A DNA stretch of 60,000 nt from Tubulanus polymorphus (taxonomy: Eukaryota > Nemertea > Palaeonemertea > Tubulaniformes > Tubulanidae), in assembly GCF_964204645.1 (NCBI RefSeq), contig NC_134036.1:10466704-10526703 (forward strand), in the 5' to 3' direction. Below the pieces are notes generated by a model, which worked only from the letters and a program-made list of their open reading frames with translations, was not told the DNA's origin and ran no database searches. Of the stretch, positions 21,301-33,172 are shown one piece after another. The translations under genes and the position numbers were made by a program. Within the stretch, counting starts at the first letter, position 1. The number at the start of each line of letters is the position of its first letter.

Positions 21301-21724
21301 GTAATGTCGCCCTCATTTGCATATTCGTGTTTTTTTACGCATGTCCCTTATCAGCCACCATACTTTAGGCCTACCGGTACTGAGCTTTACTGTCTCAACA
21401 AACACAGTATAATTGTTGCGTTTATTAACGCACTCATTGAATTGAACTTCAAAGCAAAATTTACGATATTTAGGAGGGTTGTTATTCAATAGGCCTACGC
21501 CAATCTGTCCGGATGTTAGGCCTACGCATATACATAGGCCTACATAGGCTAGTAGCCTCTACTAGGTTAAAGCTAAGTTAACTGTAAAGGAGGAATCAGA
21601 TTTATTAAAATGCATGTTAATTAGTGATTAACTGGTTCTGACTTGCAACGATCAATCACAATTATCGATTTTATTGCCAAAAATGAAGATTTTTTTTTTA
21701 AATTTCGTCTGAGCAGAAAGCTTT
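21301..21724. other. Gene-less stretch with 'taggcctac' words
   Basis: Contains clustered AGGCCTAC words (21367, 21490, 21518, 21536), a frequent dispersed word in marine invertebrate repeat DNA. No coding evidence. Confidence 0.3.
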
Positions 21725-22430
21725 ATGAGCCAGACTTTTCATTTGACTCATCGACCTACGCTCCCTTGTGACGGGTTGCGACAGTCAGCAACGCCAGTCA
21801 CAAGGAGTCGCACGTGTTCTACGTTCTGCGACGCTACACGACTGTCACAACCGACCTACGCGCTCTTGCGACTGGGAGAAACTAATCGCACACAGTCGCT
21901 GACAATCGTATCGCAACCGACTTGCACCGAAACTTGCGATGCAACGCGAGGATCGCATCGCGTCGCAAGGCCGACCTACGTCCGGCTTTAAGTTACTGCG
22001 GAGCCCCAGACATATCCCTTTTTCGTTCAAAAGACCTTTCGCTTGAAAATTCTTTCGTCGGAACAAAATTTGTTTCGATCGAACCAATAATATTCTGTTC
22101 GATTGAACCAATTTGAAAAAAATCGTTAGAACAAAGTTGAACAATTTATTTTGTCCAAACGAAAGGTTCTTCGTTCGAACAATCATTTGACCGAACAGAA
22201 TCGTATTAATTCGAACAGAATTTTCCTGTCAGAACATGTATGTTGTAAAAAGTTTTTTCTCCGAATCAAAAGTATTAAGTATTTCGTTCAATCGAACTGA
22301 ATTGTTTTCATTCAAACATTCGTTCGAAAAGCGTATATTTCGATCAAACAGAACTGTTTTCATTCGAAGAAGATTTTCTTGTAGGAACATTAAGTTTTTT
22401 GGTCGAACGGCGTGATAAGGTCGTTTTGGA
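21725..22430. repeat. Degenerate word-repeat region (tcgcaacc words, then TTCGATCGAAC words)
   Basis: 21740-22000 repeats CGACCTACG and TTGCGAC-type words. 22020-22400 repeats self-complementary words such as TTCGTTCGAAC and TTTCGATCGAAC many times in both orientations. ORFs here are low-complexity translations. Confidence 0.55.
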
Positions 22431-22439
22431 AATTTACTC

Positions 22440-22710
22440 GGTCTAGTATCTTTTGGATTACTGTGTATGTCATTTGTGAGGACATTAAACAGAAGACGAC
22501 ATATACTACCTTGCGTGACTCCACTAGACCGAATTATTCCAAGATGAAGCGTTCCGTTGATTTCGGCTACAAGTTCAGAGATAACTGCTGAGCCATTTGG
22601 GCGACCTATCATTGATACTGTTTCCTAATAGCCTGATTGGTAATGGCTGATGTTATGCCTTATCAAGTGCTTCGTCGAAATCCACCGTTGAACAGGATTC
22701 TAAGACTGTG
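22440..22710 (-). pseudogene. LINE-type reverse transcriptase fragment
   Basis: On the minus strand a fragment reads a KSCSTVDFDEALDKA-like segment, then after a stop SELVAEINGTLHLG followed by SSGVTQGSICRLLFNVLTND. This matches the non-LTR reverse transcriptase block around 'GVPQGS..GPLLFxxYxNDL' just before the FADD active site. The active-site box itself is missing. About 90 codons with a stop: a dead, heavily truncated retrotransposon. Confidence 0.65.
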
Positions 22711-22746
22711 CAGAAAACCCGTTATCGCTGCTTTGCAGCTATATTT
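22711..22746. repeat. Short dispersed repeat shared with 45011-45046
   Basis: CCCGTTATCGCTGCT...GCAGCTATATTT occurs in both places with one or two differences. At the second site it runs into 'atcattatcattat', as the 3' end of a retroposed element might. Too short to classify. Confidence 0.5.
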
Positions 22747-22973
22747 TCTGATTGTGTTCATTATTCATGTTAAATTTAGATACCGGTAACACATGATCTA
22801 TTTGAAAATAATTTCCATAATTATTAATATTCATTTCATCATTGAACTGAAATATAATCCATGATTTAAAAAATTCATCCGAACAGCCTAACAAATTAGA
22901 TAGTGTGTACGTGTTTTTGTCTTTACTGAATAATTGTGTTTATCTAACACCTAGACATTTTCTCATTTTGAAA

Positions 22974-23262
22974 TTAAAATCTGTTTTATACCTTTCTTTT
23001 TGATATTCATTAAAATGTTCACGATTATTAGCTCGCCAACGTCTATTTTTTCATTACATTTTTCTGGATTATTCACTTGATATTGTTTAGTATTAAGTTT
23101 GCTACAAGTTTTACAGTAACTTTGCTTACCATCTTTAGAATATATTTCTTTATAATATTCTGAAGATTGTTTATCAAATTCACATTTTGAACATTTCTTA
23201 TAGTATATATTTATAACGCCAGTGTTATTTGTAATATTGATTTTTGATTGTTCTGGCTCCAT
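22974..23262 (-). pseudogene. Zinc-ribbon protein of element copy B, 3' truncated
   Basis: ATG at 23262, 20 nt after the polymerase gene ends. The protein has two Cys pairs (CSKC at about residue 25 and CKTC at about 52) separated by an EYYKxxYSxDGKQSY segment. This is the zinc-ribbon layout seen next to HNH/endonuclease VII domains in phage and viral genes. The element sequence breaks off at 22974, the same base where copy C ends (33173), so the C-terminus is lost. Confidence 0.55.
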
Positions 23263-23282
23263 TTTAATAACATAAAAGTTGA

Positions 23283-24980
23283 TTAACATGCTAGAATTCT
23301 TATCATGATATCATTCACTTTTGTTTCTTCTCTTTTAAATTTTAAGTATTCTTCTAAATTGCAACCATACGCGACTGTGTGTATACCATCATTCAGAATA
23401 TATCTTTTGTCATCGAAAGGGTTCAAACTTATTTTCTCTATCTCTTCAATAAACATTTGGTGGTACTCAGATCTTAAACATCTCATTTTATGTTTTCTAA
23501 CTTCTTCATTAAATATACAATTGATGTTATCTTTTAAATGAATATTCTTTTCAACAACGCTTTTTGTTATACCTTTCAATTTCTTTGATTCATGAGTTTT
23601 GGTTTTATATGAATACATTTTAGATCTAATGCCTATGAATTCAATCATTTCTTCACCTCCTAATTCATCCTTAACTTTTTTATTATCATTGCTAAACAAT
23701 TCACGAGTTTTAGGATAGTTACTTAAGTCGAAATGATGTTTTAATGTTTTTAAATCATTTGTTATGTTATTAGTTTTTATCTTTAATATGTAACTGTCAG
23801 TATCAAAATAAAAGATTTCTATATGCTTTTCTCCAAAAGGTAACGTTATAATAGAATTCATACATTAATAATTTTGATATTTCTAAAACTGATGCTCAAA
23901 CATAAATTAGTTTATTAAATTTCATAGAAGTTCTTTTCATTTTAACTGTAGCTAAATTTTCAACAAATATTCTGTTACCAATAAATTTAGGATATGTTTG
24001 TAAATGCCTAATTCCTTTACCATTACTAACTAACTCAATATCATTTCTATTTCTAATATTCTCACAAGTCTTACCATAGAATACATTATTCATTAACTTG
24101 AAAAAATCTTTCTCAAAATCAGTTTTAGCTTTAGTTCTCTGTTTGGTATTAAAATCTATATATTTTTCTAACCATTTAGATTGACTGAATGAAATGCCTA
24201 ATTCCGTTACCATTACTAACTAACTCAATATCATTTCTATTTCTAATATTCTCACAAGTCTTACCATAGAATACATTATTCATTAACTTGAAAAAATCTT
24301 TCTCAAAATCAGTTTTAGCTTTAGTTCTCTGTTTGGTATTAAAATCTATATATTTTTCTAACCATTTAGATTGACTGAATGAAATGCCTAATTCCGTTAC
24401 CATTACTAACTAACTCAATATCATTTCTATTTCTAATATTCTCACAAGTCTTACCATAGAATACATTATTCATTAACTTGAAAAAATCTTTCTCAAAATC
24501 AGTTTTAGCTTTAGTTCTCTGTTTGGTATTAAAATCTATATATTTTTCTAACCATTTAGATTGACTGAATGAAATATATTATAGTACATTCTTTAGAATC
24601 ATTCCTTGATTCAAATAGAATTTATCATCCGATAATGTACTACATAATTATATTTATCTTCTTGAGTTACGATTGACTTTTCTGTATGAATATGATTTAC
24701 GGGTGTAATTCTTTTTTGATAATTTGATAATTCTTCATGTGTTACAGTTTTATGTCCAGGACAGTATGCTAGATTTCTAGATTTAAATTTAATGTTTTCA
24801 GGATATTCTAAGTCTACAACAAAAAAGTAACCAGTATCTGAATCATCTGCAATATCTAGAATTATTTTCTTCCGATCAAATTAATCATTATTTTCATGTT
24901 GTAAAACTTCAGTTATTTCAAATACTCCATAAGGTTGTGGTTCCATCATTGCCCAACCATATAGATTTTTTGCATCTATC
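23283..24980 (-). pseudogene. Polymerase B fragment (element copy B), with internal triplication
   Basis: The C-terminal piece (23283-23861, 192 residues) holds motif C (FYFDTDSYILK, DTDS at residues 20-23). Upstream, KLMNNVFYGKTCENIRNR (motif B-like) lies in a 190-bp block repeated three times (24004-24573), which throws the frame. The stretch 24600-24980 corresponds to the region around motif A in copy A and is broken near 24880. The copy ends at about 24980 inside the gene, with unrelated sequence beyond. It retains the catalytic C motif that copy A has lost. Confidence 0.75.
24004..24573. repeat. Three tandem 190-bp units inside polymerase copy B
   Basis: The unit start ATGCCTAATTCC occurs at 24004, 24194 and 24384. 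Units two and three look identical; unit one differs at attcctttacc versus attccgttacc. Since 190 is not a multiple of three, each unit shifts the polymerase frame by one. Confidence 0.9.
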
Positions 24981-24984
24981 ACGT

Positions 24985-26073
24985 ACGTACAGACAATACG
25001 AATCTTGCCAACTTTAATTATTGATCGTATTACTCGATATCGCGCACTGAGCTTCGCGCCATTTTGTGCTAATGCTGTGAGATAAAGACTTGGAGTGACT
25101 CAGGAGTGCTCCGAATACATCGTCAGTAAATGTGGGATTCGAACCTAATATGATTAGATTTTTAGTAAACATCCGCCACTAGTTCGTAGAATTTTTGGAA
25201 TTTCTATTAACATTCTCGTTTTTTGTCAATCCTGAATTTCGTAACCCGGAAATAAAATTTTCGACATTTTCCGCTACAAATGTGCGATTTCTATCCATAC
25301 AATGGGCCTAACTTAAAAAAAACAAAATGTGACGAACTAGATATTAGTATGTAGTTTATATAACTATGTAATTTTATGGGTCTCTGTCATTGTATAATGT
25401 CAAAAAGTGACACTCGTCTGTAAATTTGCACAATTATTAAAAATTTTTTTGGCGCCCATAATAATCGTTTTACGTTTCGTCTTTTTACATTGCACATAGT
25501 CACTAAACTGCTTATTTCTACTGTTAAGTTTTTTAAACAGTTGATTGAGATCAATTAGATTTCATTCTATTCAAGTGAAATTGTGTCCTTGTTAAAAAAG
25601 AAGTGAAAATTAAGATGGTATTCAAAATCAAGCAAAATTAAATTTTATTCGACAGAGTTATGTTTAACGCAGGAGCTTTTATGTGTTAATAGTGATATGT
25701 CTTCAACTTCAAAACAACCCATTCTCATAGACAGCAAAAATGACACTTATATAGGCCTAAACTAGAAATTGTTGCAGTCTAGGTGGGCGAGTGATAGGCC
25801 TCTATCGTCTACTATAGTTTCTCGAGCCTTGGCGCTTATCAAGTCTGTCTATTTCATATAGTATAAGCCTTTTACGGCTTTTCGACCTTGTAAAATTACC
25901 GAATCAAATACATGTAGTTTGATTAATGTATAGGCCTAGGTCCTTTGCATTTGAGGTCTCTCGGGCCTCCAAATGGTAATAACTATTGGTACATTTTTTG
26001 TAATTGTAGATGTATTTGTCATAGTCGGAATAGATTTGTCATTCAACATAGTCGGGTTCGTCATAAAGGATTG
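24985..26073. other. Gene-less stretch between copy B and the minisatellite
   Basis: No supported gene. A B-box-like word (GGTTCGAATCCC in reverse) occurs near 25137 without an A box at tRNA spacing. Single-copy intergenic DNA. Confidence 0.3.
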
Positions 26074-27211
26074 AGCAGAGTCGTAATCGATGAAGGGATT
26101 CAGTAATCGTTGAACACAGGGGTAAGTTTCGGAGTCGTTATCGTTTAACGGAGTCGCAATCGTTAAACGGAGTCGTAGTCGCTGAACGGAAGCGTAATCA
26201 TTGAACGGAGTCGTAGTCGCTGAACGGAGTCGTAATCGTTGAACGGTGTCGTAGTCGCTGAATGGAAGCGTAATCGTTGAACGGTGTCGTAGTCGCTGAA
26301 CGGAGTCGTAATCATTGAACGCAGTCGTAGTCGCTGAACGGAAGCGTAATCGTTGAACGGTGTCGTAGTCGCTGAATGGAGTCGTAGTCGCTGAATGGAG
26401 TCGTAATCGTTTAACGGAGTCGCAATCGTTAAATGGAGTCGTAGTCGCTGAATGGAAGCGTAATCGTTGAACGGAGTCGTAGTCGCTGAATGGAGTCGTA
26501 ATCGTTTAACGGAGTCGCAATCGTTAAACGGAGTCGTAATTGTTAAACGAGTCGTAATCGTTAAACGAGTCGTAGTTGCTGAACGGAGTCGTAATCGTTA
26601 AACGAGTCGTAGTCGCTGAACGGAGTCGTAATCGTTGAACGGAGTCGTAATCGTTAAAAGAGTCGTAGTCGCTGAACGGAGTCGTAATCGTTAAACGAGT
26701 CGTAGTCGCTGAACGGAGTCGTAATCGTTGAACGGAGTCGTAATCGTTAAAAGAGTCGTAGTCGCTGAACGGAGTCGTAATCGTTAAACGAGTCGTAGTC
26801 GCTGAACGGAGTCGTAATCGTTAAACAAGTCGTAATCGTTGAACGGAGTCGTAATCGTTAAACGAGTCGTAGTCGCTCAACGGAGTCGTAATCGTTTAAC
26901 GTAGCCGCTGAACGGAGTCATAGTCGCTGAACGGAGTCGTAATCGTTGAACGGAGTCGTAGTCGCTGAACGGAGTCGTAGTCGCTGAACGGAGTCGTAAT
27001 CGCTGAACGGAGTCGTAATCGTTGAACGCAGTCGTAATCGTTGAACGGAGTCGTAGTCGCTGAACGGAGTCATAATCGTTGAACGGAGTCGTAGTCGCTG
27101 AACGGAGTCGTAATCGTTGAATGGAGTCGTAATCGTTTAACGAAGTTGTAATCGTCAAACCTAGTCGTAATCATTGAAGGGATTCAGTAATTGTTGAACA
27201 CAGGGGTAAGT
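26074..27211. repeat. 19-bp minisatellite, about 55-60 units, bracketed by direct repeats
   Basis: Units are two 19-mers, GGAGTCGTAGTCGCTGAAC and GGAGTCGTAATCGTTGAAC, mixed in irregular alternation with deletion variants (AAACGAGTCG). The array is bracketed by a 36-bp direct repeat starting GAAGGGATTCAGTAAT (26092-26127 and 27176-27211). Long minus-strand ORFs here only translate the repeat with a 57-bp period. Confidence 0.9.
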
Positions 27212-27284
27212 CAATGGATTTAAAGAAATTTTTAGGCCTATAGTTAGAACATACATTGATATATTGTTTAATTGATTTTTGTAG

Positions 27285-27422
27285 GTCAGAAAGCAGTAGA
27301 CCGCGAGCCCTGGGGCAGGGTAGCTGGGAAGGTTACCAGCATGTTGGGTTCTGCAAGAAAGATCTACTATGGTACAGCGAGGAAAATAATATCATTTAAA
27401 GAAAAAATGGCTAAGCTTCATA
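27285..27422 (+). CDS. Internal exon joined in frame to the transposase-like gene
   Basis: A 138-nt segment opens after a T-rich acceptor (ttgatttttgtag) and closes at a strong donor (GTAAGT at 27423). Only one frame is open. It encodes a basic helix-prone stretch including KVTSMLGSARKIYYGTARK and SFKEKMAKLH. It ends in phase 1, and the exon starting at 28714 begins with exactly the two bases needed to continue the frame into SRRKSAKSD. The phase match across a 1.3 kb intron supports one gene. The preceding exon (also phase 1) is not identified; the minisatellite lies directly upstream. Confidence 0.55.
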
Positions 27423-28713
27423 GTAAGTGATTCTGCAGCATTTTGTATTAGATGTTTATTATTTATTTCTATTGTTCATTACATTATGACTCTACCCTGA
27501 TTATTATTTTGGAAAGTTGCTCTGATAATTAAAAATGACTTATGGCAAAGATTGGCAATGATTTCTTAATTCCGCAATTGGTGGTAACCTTGTAAAATAA
27601 TGCCAAAAAATCAAGTCAATTGTATTTGAAAGATTGTAAATTCAATGGAACTGTTGTTCTAACAAACTCCGGTGTATAATAGTTTGTGAAAAATATAATT
27701 CGCAATAATAGGAATACTGCTCGTTATAGCAGACAGTCAATTTACCGATCAATTTTGTTAATTGCTGTGAAGTTTATTTTGACAATGTCCATTGAATGTT
27801 TGTTAAAGACTAGTTGATAAAAATTCAAGTTGATCAATTCTCTAATTTTACATATGTTGACTGTTTTTTTCTTTTATACATCCATCATTTTCAATTCATA
27901 TTGTTGTTTCAATAAAAACCTTTCAAAAATTATATATGACTGTGTTTGTCTTTCTTAGCCATCTAATTCAAGAAAGGTTACTTGGGGTTCTTGGATCAAA
28001 TTTATAGCAGGATGGTAATTTTATTCATAAAGAATGTATCTGGATCGAAATATTCCTCTAACATATCGTATATTATGGGTACCCTGTGTATAAATTATTT
28101 ACAATAAGTGAAAGGAAATGAGTCTCAGGATAAAGTTTTTGTAAAAGAAGTGTGGTTCTGACAGCTGTATTATAAAGGTGAGTTTCTTGACTATTTCAAA
28201 GTTCATTTTCAAACTAACTTGAGTCTGTCCTTGGGTGAAATTGAAGTTTGCTACAGGACAATTGTTAGTCAAAATAGTGTTCCAAAAGTGGTAGCATTTG
28301 ACATGGTGAAATATCGAATTATCACTAACAATTTCTATCTGATGACAAACTGGTTAATTTTTCTTTTGCCTAATTAATCATTTAATTTCCTCTGCATGCA
28401 ACATACCAACAAATTTAAAACTATTCCATTTTCAGCAAGTGGTAGACATAGAATTTATTGAAATCATTGTTTCACAATAGACAAATTGCGTCAAACTAAA
28501 TACATGTATTACCTTATATATAATTAATTAAAAGCAAAAAATGCTGATACCTTTATGTTTTAAATTGTAATATAACAAAATGTTAGTTGCATTAACAGTT
28601 TTTAAAGTACGCTCGTGCAAGCTGCACCATATAAATTTTATTTACAATAATTACTGGGTTGTACCTTAAGTTTTTATCTAATGAGTTGAATGTTCTTTCA
28701 ATCAATCTAACAG
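27423..28713 (+). other. Probable intron of the transposase-like gene
   Basis: Begins GTAAGTG and ends in 'caatctaacag'. About 1.3 kb, AT-rich, with no other coding signal. Phase agrees with both flanking exons. Confidence 0.45.
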
Positions 28714-31280
28714 GCTCTAGGAGAAAATCAGCGAAAAGTGACATGCAGTTGGCAGATGAAAGCAATGAAACACTTTTAACCGCAACCCCTTCTTCAAATG
28801 ATCACCTGACATCAACGCTATCATCGTCAACACTTTCATCACCCATAGAGTCTATAATCCCCCCTGTTAGTACGCCAATTTTTAAAAGTTCGGAAAAATA
28901 CATACTAGAAGATAAAATCGAATGTTTGAGAGCAGAAATGAAAAGACTACAGGATATATTGAAAAACCCGAATCTCCTAATGATTACGTCAGGCACTATC
29001 AATGATGAAACATTTGTGGTACAAGTATAAAACAGCGCTAATCAACGAAAAAGTTCATTTATATGTACAAAATTAGATATACCAACTGTGGGGTCATCAA
29101 TTGCCAGTCGACAGACACTTGAGAAGACAGCTTCTAAATTATTTTCTGTAGCGAACATCATTTCAGCCAAGTCCAAATCAACAATCGATACAGCTGCTAC
29201 AGTTAGTTCGTTGTTTAATCAGAATCAGGAGCTTAAAGAATCAATTTTTTCAAAATCTCCGGGGTTGTGTAAACCTCGAAGCTATCTCCTGAAGAGTCTG
29301 TCGACTTGAGGCTTAGTGCTCGATTGACAATGAGTCAATATATTTCTATTGACTCAATCCTTAAAAACAAAGGTATCTATGTATTTCCCTCGCGCGGTCA
29401 ATAAAATACGAGAAGAGATAAAGATTTGCAATGAGGATTTCACGAATAATGCATTCGTTGGTGAACAGTTAATGGAGGTAAATAGTAGATCTCATGAGTT
29501 TCAAAGTGCCCCATTTGCTGTAGTCACTAATCTGAAACAAGCGGTTGAACTAACCCTAAAAAAAATCTCGGCAAGTAATGCATTCGTGGATGATCCTAAT
29601 TTCCATAATGAGATTTGGATGAAAGTCGGCATTGATAAGGGTGGGGGTTCAACAAAAATGGTGTATTCAATACTCAATAATAAACTATGTAATAGTCCCG
29701 ACCAGACACAGCTAATGGGGTACTTTGAAGCCATAGATTCAAACGAAAACATTGAATCTATTTTTGGAGGATTTCGTGAACAGTTGAATGATCTCAATCA
29801 CGTAGCATTTAATGGCGATGAAAAGTCTCTACGCATCTTTCACATAGGGGACATACATTATCTTTGTCAAAATTTAGGGCATCAGGGATCTACTGCCTCG
29901 TTTCCATGTTTATTTTGTAAGGTCAGGCTTGAAATTCTCAGGAAAAAGGATGCCACCCCCCATAATTCTAGTCATTCACCCTTTGAAATGCGAACGTTAA
30001 CTCACTATCATGAAAATGCTGCAAAAGCAAAAATGTCTTCGCCTGGGCCAGACACTTTCAGTGTAAATGATAATATGATTTTCCCCCCTATAGATATGGA
30101 TCATGTCGTACCGCCGCCTTTACATATTTCACTTGGCTTAGGCCTTATGTTTTTCAACATGTTGGAATCAAAATGTAAAGTCCTAGACCGTGGAAATTTA
30201 TCTGAAAGAGATGCTACCCTAGACGAAAAGTGGCAAAAAGCATCAGAGGATGTGATCAAATTAGAGAGAGAAATAACTTCAGTGAGTGAGAACATCAATG
30301 AAAAAAATGATATTTTGGAGCTATTAAAAAATTCGAAGAAGAGAGGTCGCTGTGCCATTAGCTGCACAGCAAAAATCTGTATTATACGATGTATACAGAA
30401 GCCTGAGCCAAACCATTTTGTTGAATGCGCTGAATGCGAAATGCCCTATCATTTTCAGTGTGTAGGTGAGCAGAAAAATTTCAAGTGTATTGAATGTTTA
30501 ACCGGGAAGGTCGAATCTGCCGAAAAAATCATAAAACTAAAATCTGATGAAATTCGGCATCTTAAGTCAAAATTGACTGAACTAAAAACCTCCCTTGCTG
30601 TGGCGAAATCACTTCTAAATGAAATACATAAAGAAATTGATGCTACAATGGGTCCTATCACACGAAGTTTAAACAAAACATTGAAATCAATTGGTGTTGA
30701 CAGACAAGCATATCACAGCCAGAGCTTTGTAGGAAACCATGTATATAAAATGATCCAAATCAATGAGAAAGTCAATAATCCTGCAAAGCTCTGTGCTGTG
30801 TTAAAAGAATATCCAGCAATTCAAACACTTTTTTTAACACTGTTTGAACAATTTCATGCGATGTATGTAATTTACAATGCAAGTAGATTTTTGTCGAATA
30901 GCGAAATTGACATGCTTGAACGTTTATGTCTTGATTTTGGATCATGGTTTCCAGAAAATTTTCCGGAAGCTAATATAACGCCGAAATTACATGTTCTTAT
31001 ATATCATGTTGTGCCATTCATTCGAATGTGGGGTACATTGGGTCTTTTTAGCGAGCAAGCTCTTGAATCGAAGCATGCGTTGATAAATAGAGATGTTCGC
31101 ACGTACTGCACCATTCGTGATAAAGTTCGCCGCACTAAATTAATTTTCCTCAACCAGGCACTCTATGCAACGAAGTCGATTAAACGTATTCCGATAACGC
31201 GTAAATGCCAATGTGGTTCCTTCTTGAGAAGCGTTAATAATAAACGCATATGCGATGGTTGTATAAGTACATCGAACTGA
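28714..31280 (+). pseudogene. Transposase-like protein with PHD-like insert, damaged 5' part
   Basis: The main open part (29349-31280, about 640 codons) belongs to a multicopy family of animal genes of transposable-element character (recalled). Visible blocks: IDKGGGSTK (Asp 96), GDIHY (Asp 168), a C-x2-C (FPCLFCKV, 187-190), PPLHISLG (His 259), a PHD-like Cys/His cluster at about 335-384, a coiled coil at about 385-430, and TPKLH...FSEQALESKH (Glu 569). C-terminal CxC and CxxC pairs follow. The order D-D-CxxC-H-E suggests an RNase H-fold DDE transposase, but this is not proven. The 5' part carries a TAA at 29028 and two frame changes (about 29290 and 29370), so it is a pseudogene or has extra introns. 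Confidence 0.6.
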
Positions 31281-32481
31281 TTTTCGAACATGCTGATCTC
31301 CAGAAACCTGATTCTGAAAGAGGAGATTTGTTAATAAACCTTTGTACATAAATAACTGCTGGATGTGGTTTAAGAGCAGCTTGTGAGCATGTTCAATTTT
31401 GTGAATATTATTTTGATGCAAGGCATTGAATGAAAATTATTATACAGCAAATTAAATATAAGTGAAATCAACTCACCAGTAATCTTATTCAATCATAACA
31501 AACATGTTGAAAATAACTTCATAAATTCTTTCAAACCTGAAAGTCAAAATAGTATTATTGATCATTTACACATATTCTTATCCACGAGCAAGGCGTACAT
31601 GTTTGTATTATTAGAACGGTGAATAAATAAAATGACCTTACTTATGAATAACTTCATCTGTCACCCTTGAAAAACATTCTTTCAGTGTTTAATGATCTGT
31701 AATGTATAATAAATCAGAAATGTAATGGAAGCTTTATGAATATTTTATAGTGCCGGTGATAAATAATAACTTTTTCTTTAAATTAGCATTAATCACATAT
31801 TTTTACATGCATGCTCGGCTTAAATGCCTCTTTGACGAGGGAGAAAAATGTATCCAAGCTAATTACAAACCATTTGAATCAAAAACCTAATTTTGGATTT
31901 GTAATTAAGTAGCGGTTCCCTTTTCCCCAGAGTCAATTACCTCAGTTTATGGCATGCCTCTGACTTAATTTGACCCAGGACAATTGTCTCAGATTGTTGC
32001 ATGCCCCGATCAACTTTTACCCCAGACAAGAGATGATTTATTGCCTTGGATCTTCGCATGCCCAGATGGAATGGATTGCCTTGGATTATTGTGTGCTTTC
32101 TAGGCCCACCTGATGACTCCACGTTTGGTTGAAGGTCACGATCGCGCGCGATAGATTTGTTCGCGGATACCAAAAAATATCGATTTCCTAAAAGGTCACG
32201 ATGAGTGCGCGAAGCTTATTCTTAGTATTTGATTATTATTATTCTTATTTATCAGATGTTTCAAAATGGTCACTTTTCAATAGTAGACTCTTCGAAACAG
32301 CCACTATAGAAAACCAACTAAATTGAAAGGAATACTATTTCAGAGTGACTGTTTTGAAATGTATACTACTGGAAAAGTAGCTGATATCGTTAATTGCTTA
32401 TTGTTCTCAAGTGGCTACTAAGTAAAAGTAGACGTTTGGGCTCAAAAGTGAGATAGACATGTTCTTGGATTCAGCCTTTCA
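31281..32481. other. Gene-less stretch downstream of the transposase-like gene
   Basis: AATAAA-like words occur at 31623 and 31708. Around 31925-32100 the words GCATGCC and ATTGCCTTGGAT recur three or four times at roughly 50-bp spacing, a short degenerate tandem repeat. No gene. Confidence 0.35.
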
Positions 32482-32727
32482 AATACCAAATTTTTTTCAA
32501 AAATTGATTTGACATTTTTTATTTATTTATATTTTATTCATTTATATGTTATTCATATATATTTTATTCATGTATATGAATATTTTAAGAGTAATAGGGC
32601 TTTAGTTGGTTCAGGCTAAAGGTTGAAAGGCGAGTGAGTAAAAAATGAAAAATATGAAAATAACAACAATTTCTACTTGAATTAGGAGTGAAACTCATAA
32701 AAATGAAAAATAAATTCGAGCGTGTGA
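32482..32727. repeat. Half of the element foldback terminus (copy D)
   Basis: Matches 12549-12796 of copy A: the AT-rich leader upstream of the zinc-finger ORF, the left arm and its bulge, and the 10-nt loop gagcgtgtga (32718-32727). It stops precisely at the loop's end, where the right arm should begin, and the 'cgacaagtcg' repeat starts. No element gene remains. Confidence 0.8.
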
Positions 32728-33105
32728 ATATGTCGACATATCGTGACGTTTTGACGACATATTTCGTTTTCACGACCATTTTCCTCGAGACAAGTCGACA
32801 TATTCATGACCACTTGAAACTCGTCGTCATATCACTGGCGTCCTCGTCTTACATTTAAACGTGTCTTCAGATGACTTCTTGTCCCGTGGAAAATGCGCGA
32901 AAAAGCGAAATTTGTCGTAAAAACGTCACGATATATCGACATATTCATGTCGACGTGACGTGATATATCTCGATATGTCGACATAAATATGACGACTTGT
33001 CGAGTTGGAACGCGACATCTCGAGGCCCCTTATCGCTTCCGTATAACCGCGTACCGTCGACATAATTATCACTCCTTTAGCTAAAATGTTGTGAAACGTA
33101 TGGCA
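32728..33105. mobile_element. Second copy of palindrome-rich 'cgacaagtcg' repeat
   Basis: Matches parts of 14510-14720, 14960-15115 and 14360-14414, joined in a different order from locus 1. It ends with the same 'gctaaaatgttgtgaaacgta' segment. It lies between two fragments of the virus-like element. Confidence 0.65.
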
Positions 33106-33172
33106 ATTTATTGAGACAATATCGCAAAAAGTCGACATAAAAATAACGACATTTTAAATAAAGTCTACCTAG

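Noticed and set aside
25130-25150. B-box-like GGTTCGAATCCC on the minus strand as a possible tRNA gene
   Set aside because: No A box at tRNA spacing and no cloverleaf arms; similar lone B-box words occur at 37250, 41725 and 44528.
26877-27158. 93-residue Arg/Leu/Asp-rich periodic ORF
   Set aside because: It is the minisatellite read with a 57-bp period; no start context or splice evidence.
26074-27211. CRISPR-like array
   Set aside because: Units are contiguous 19-mers without unique spacers, in animal-type DNA.
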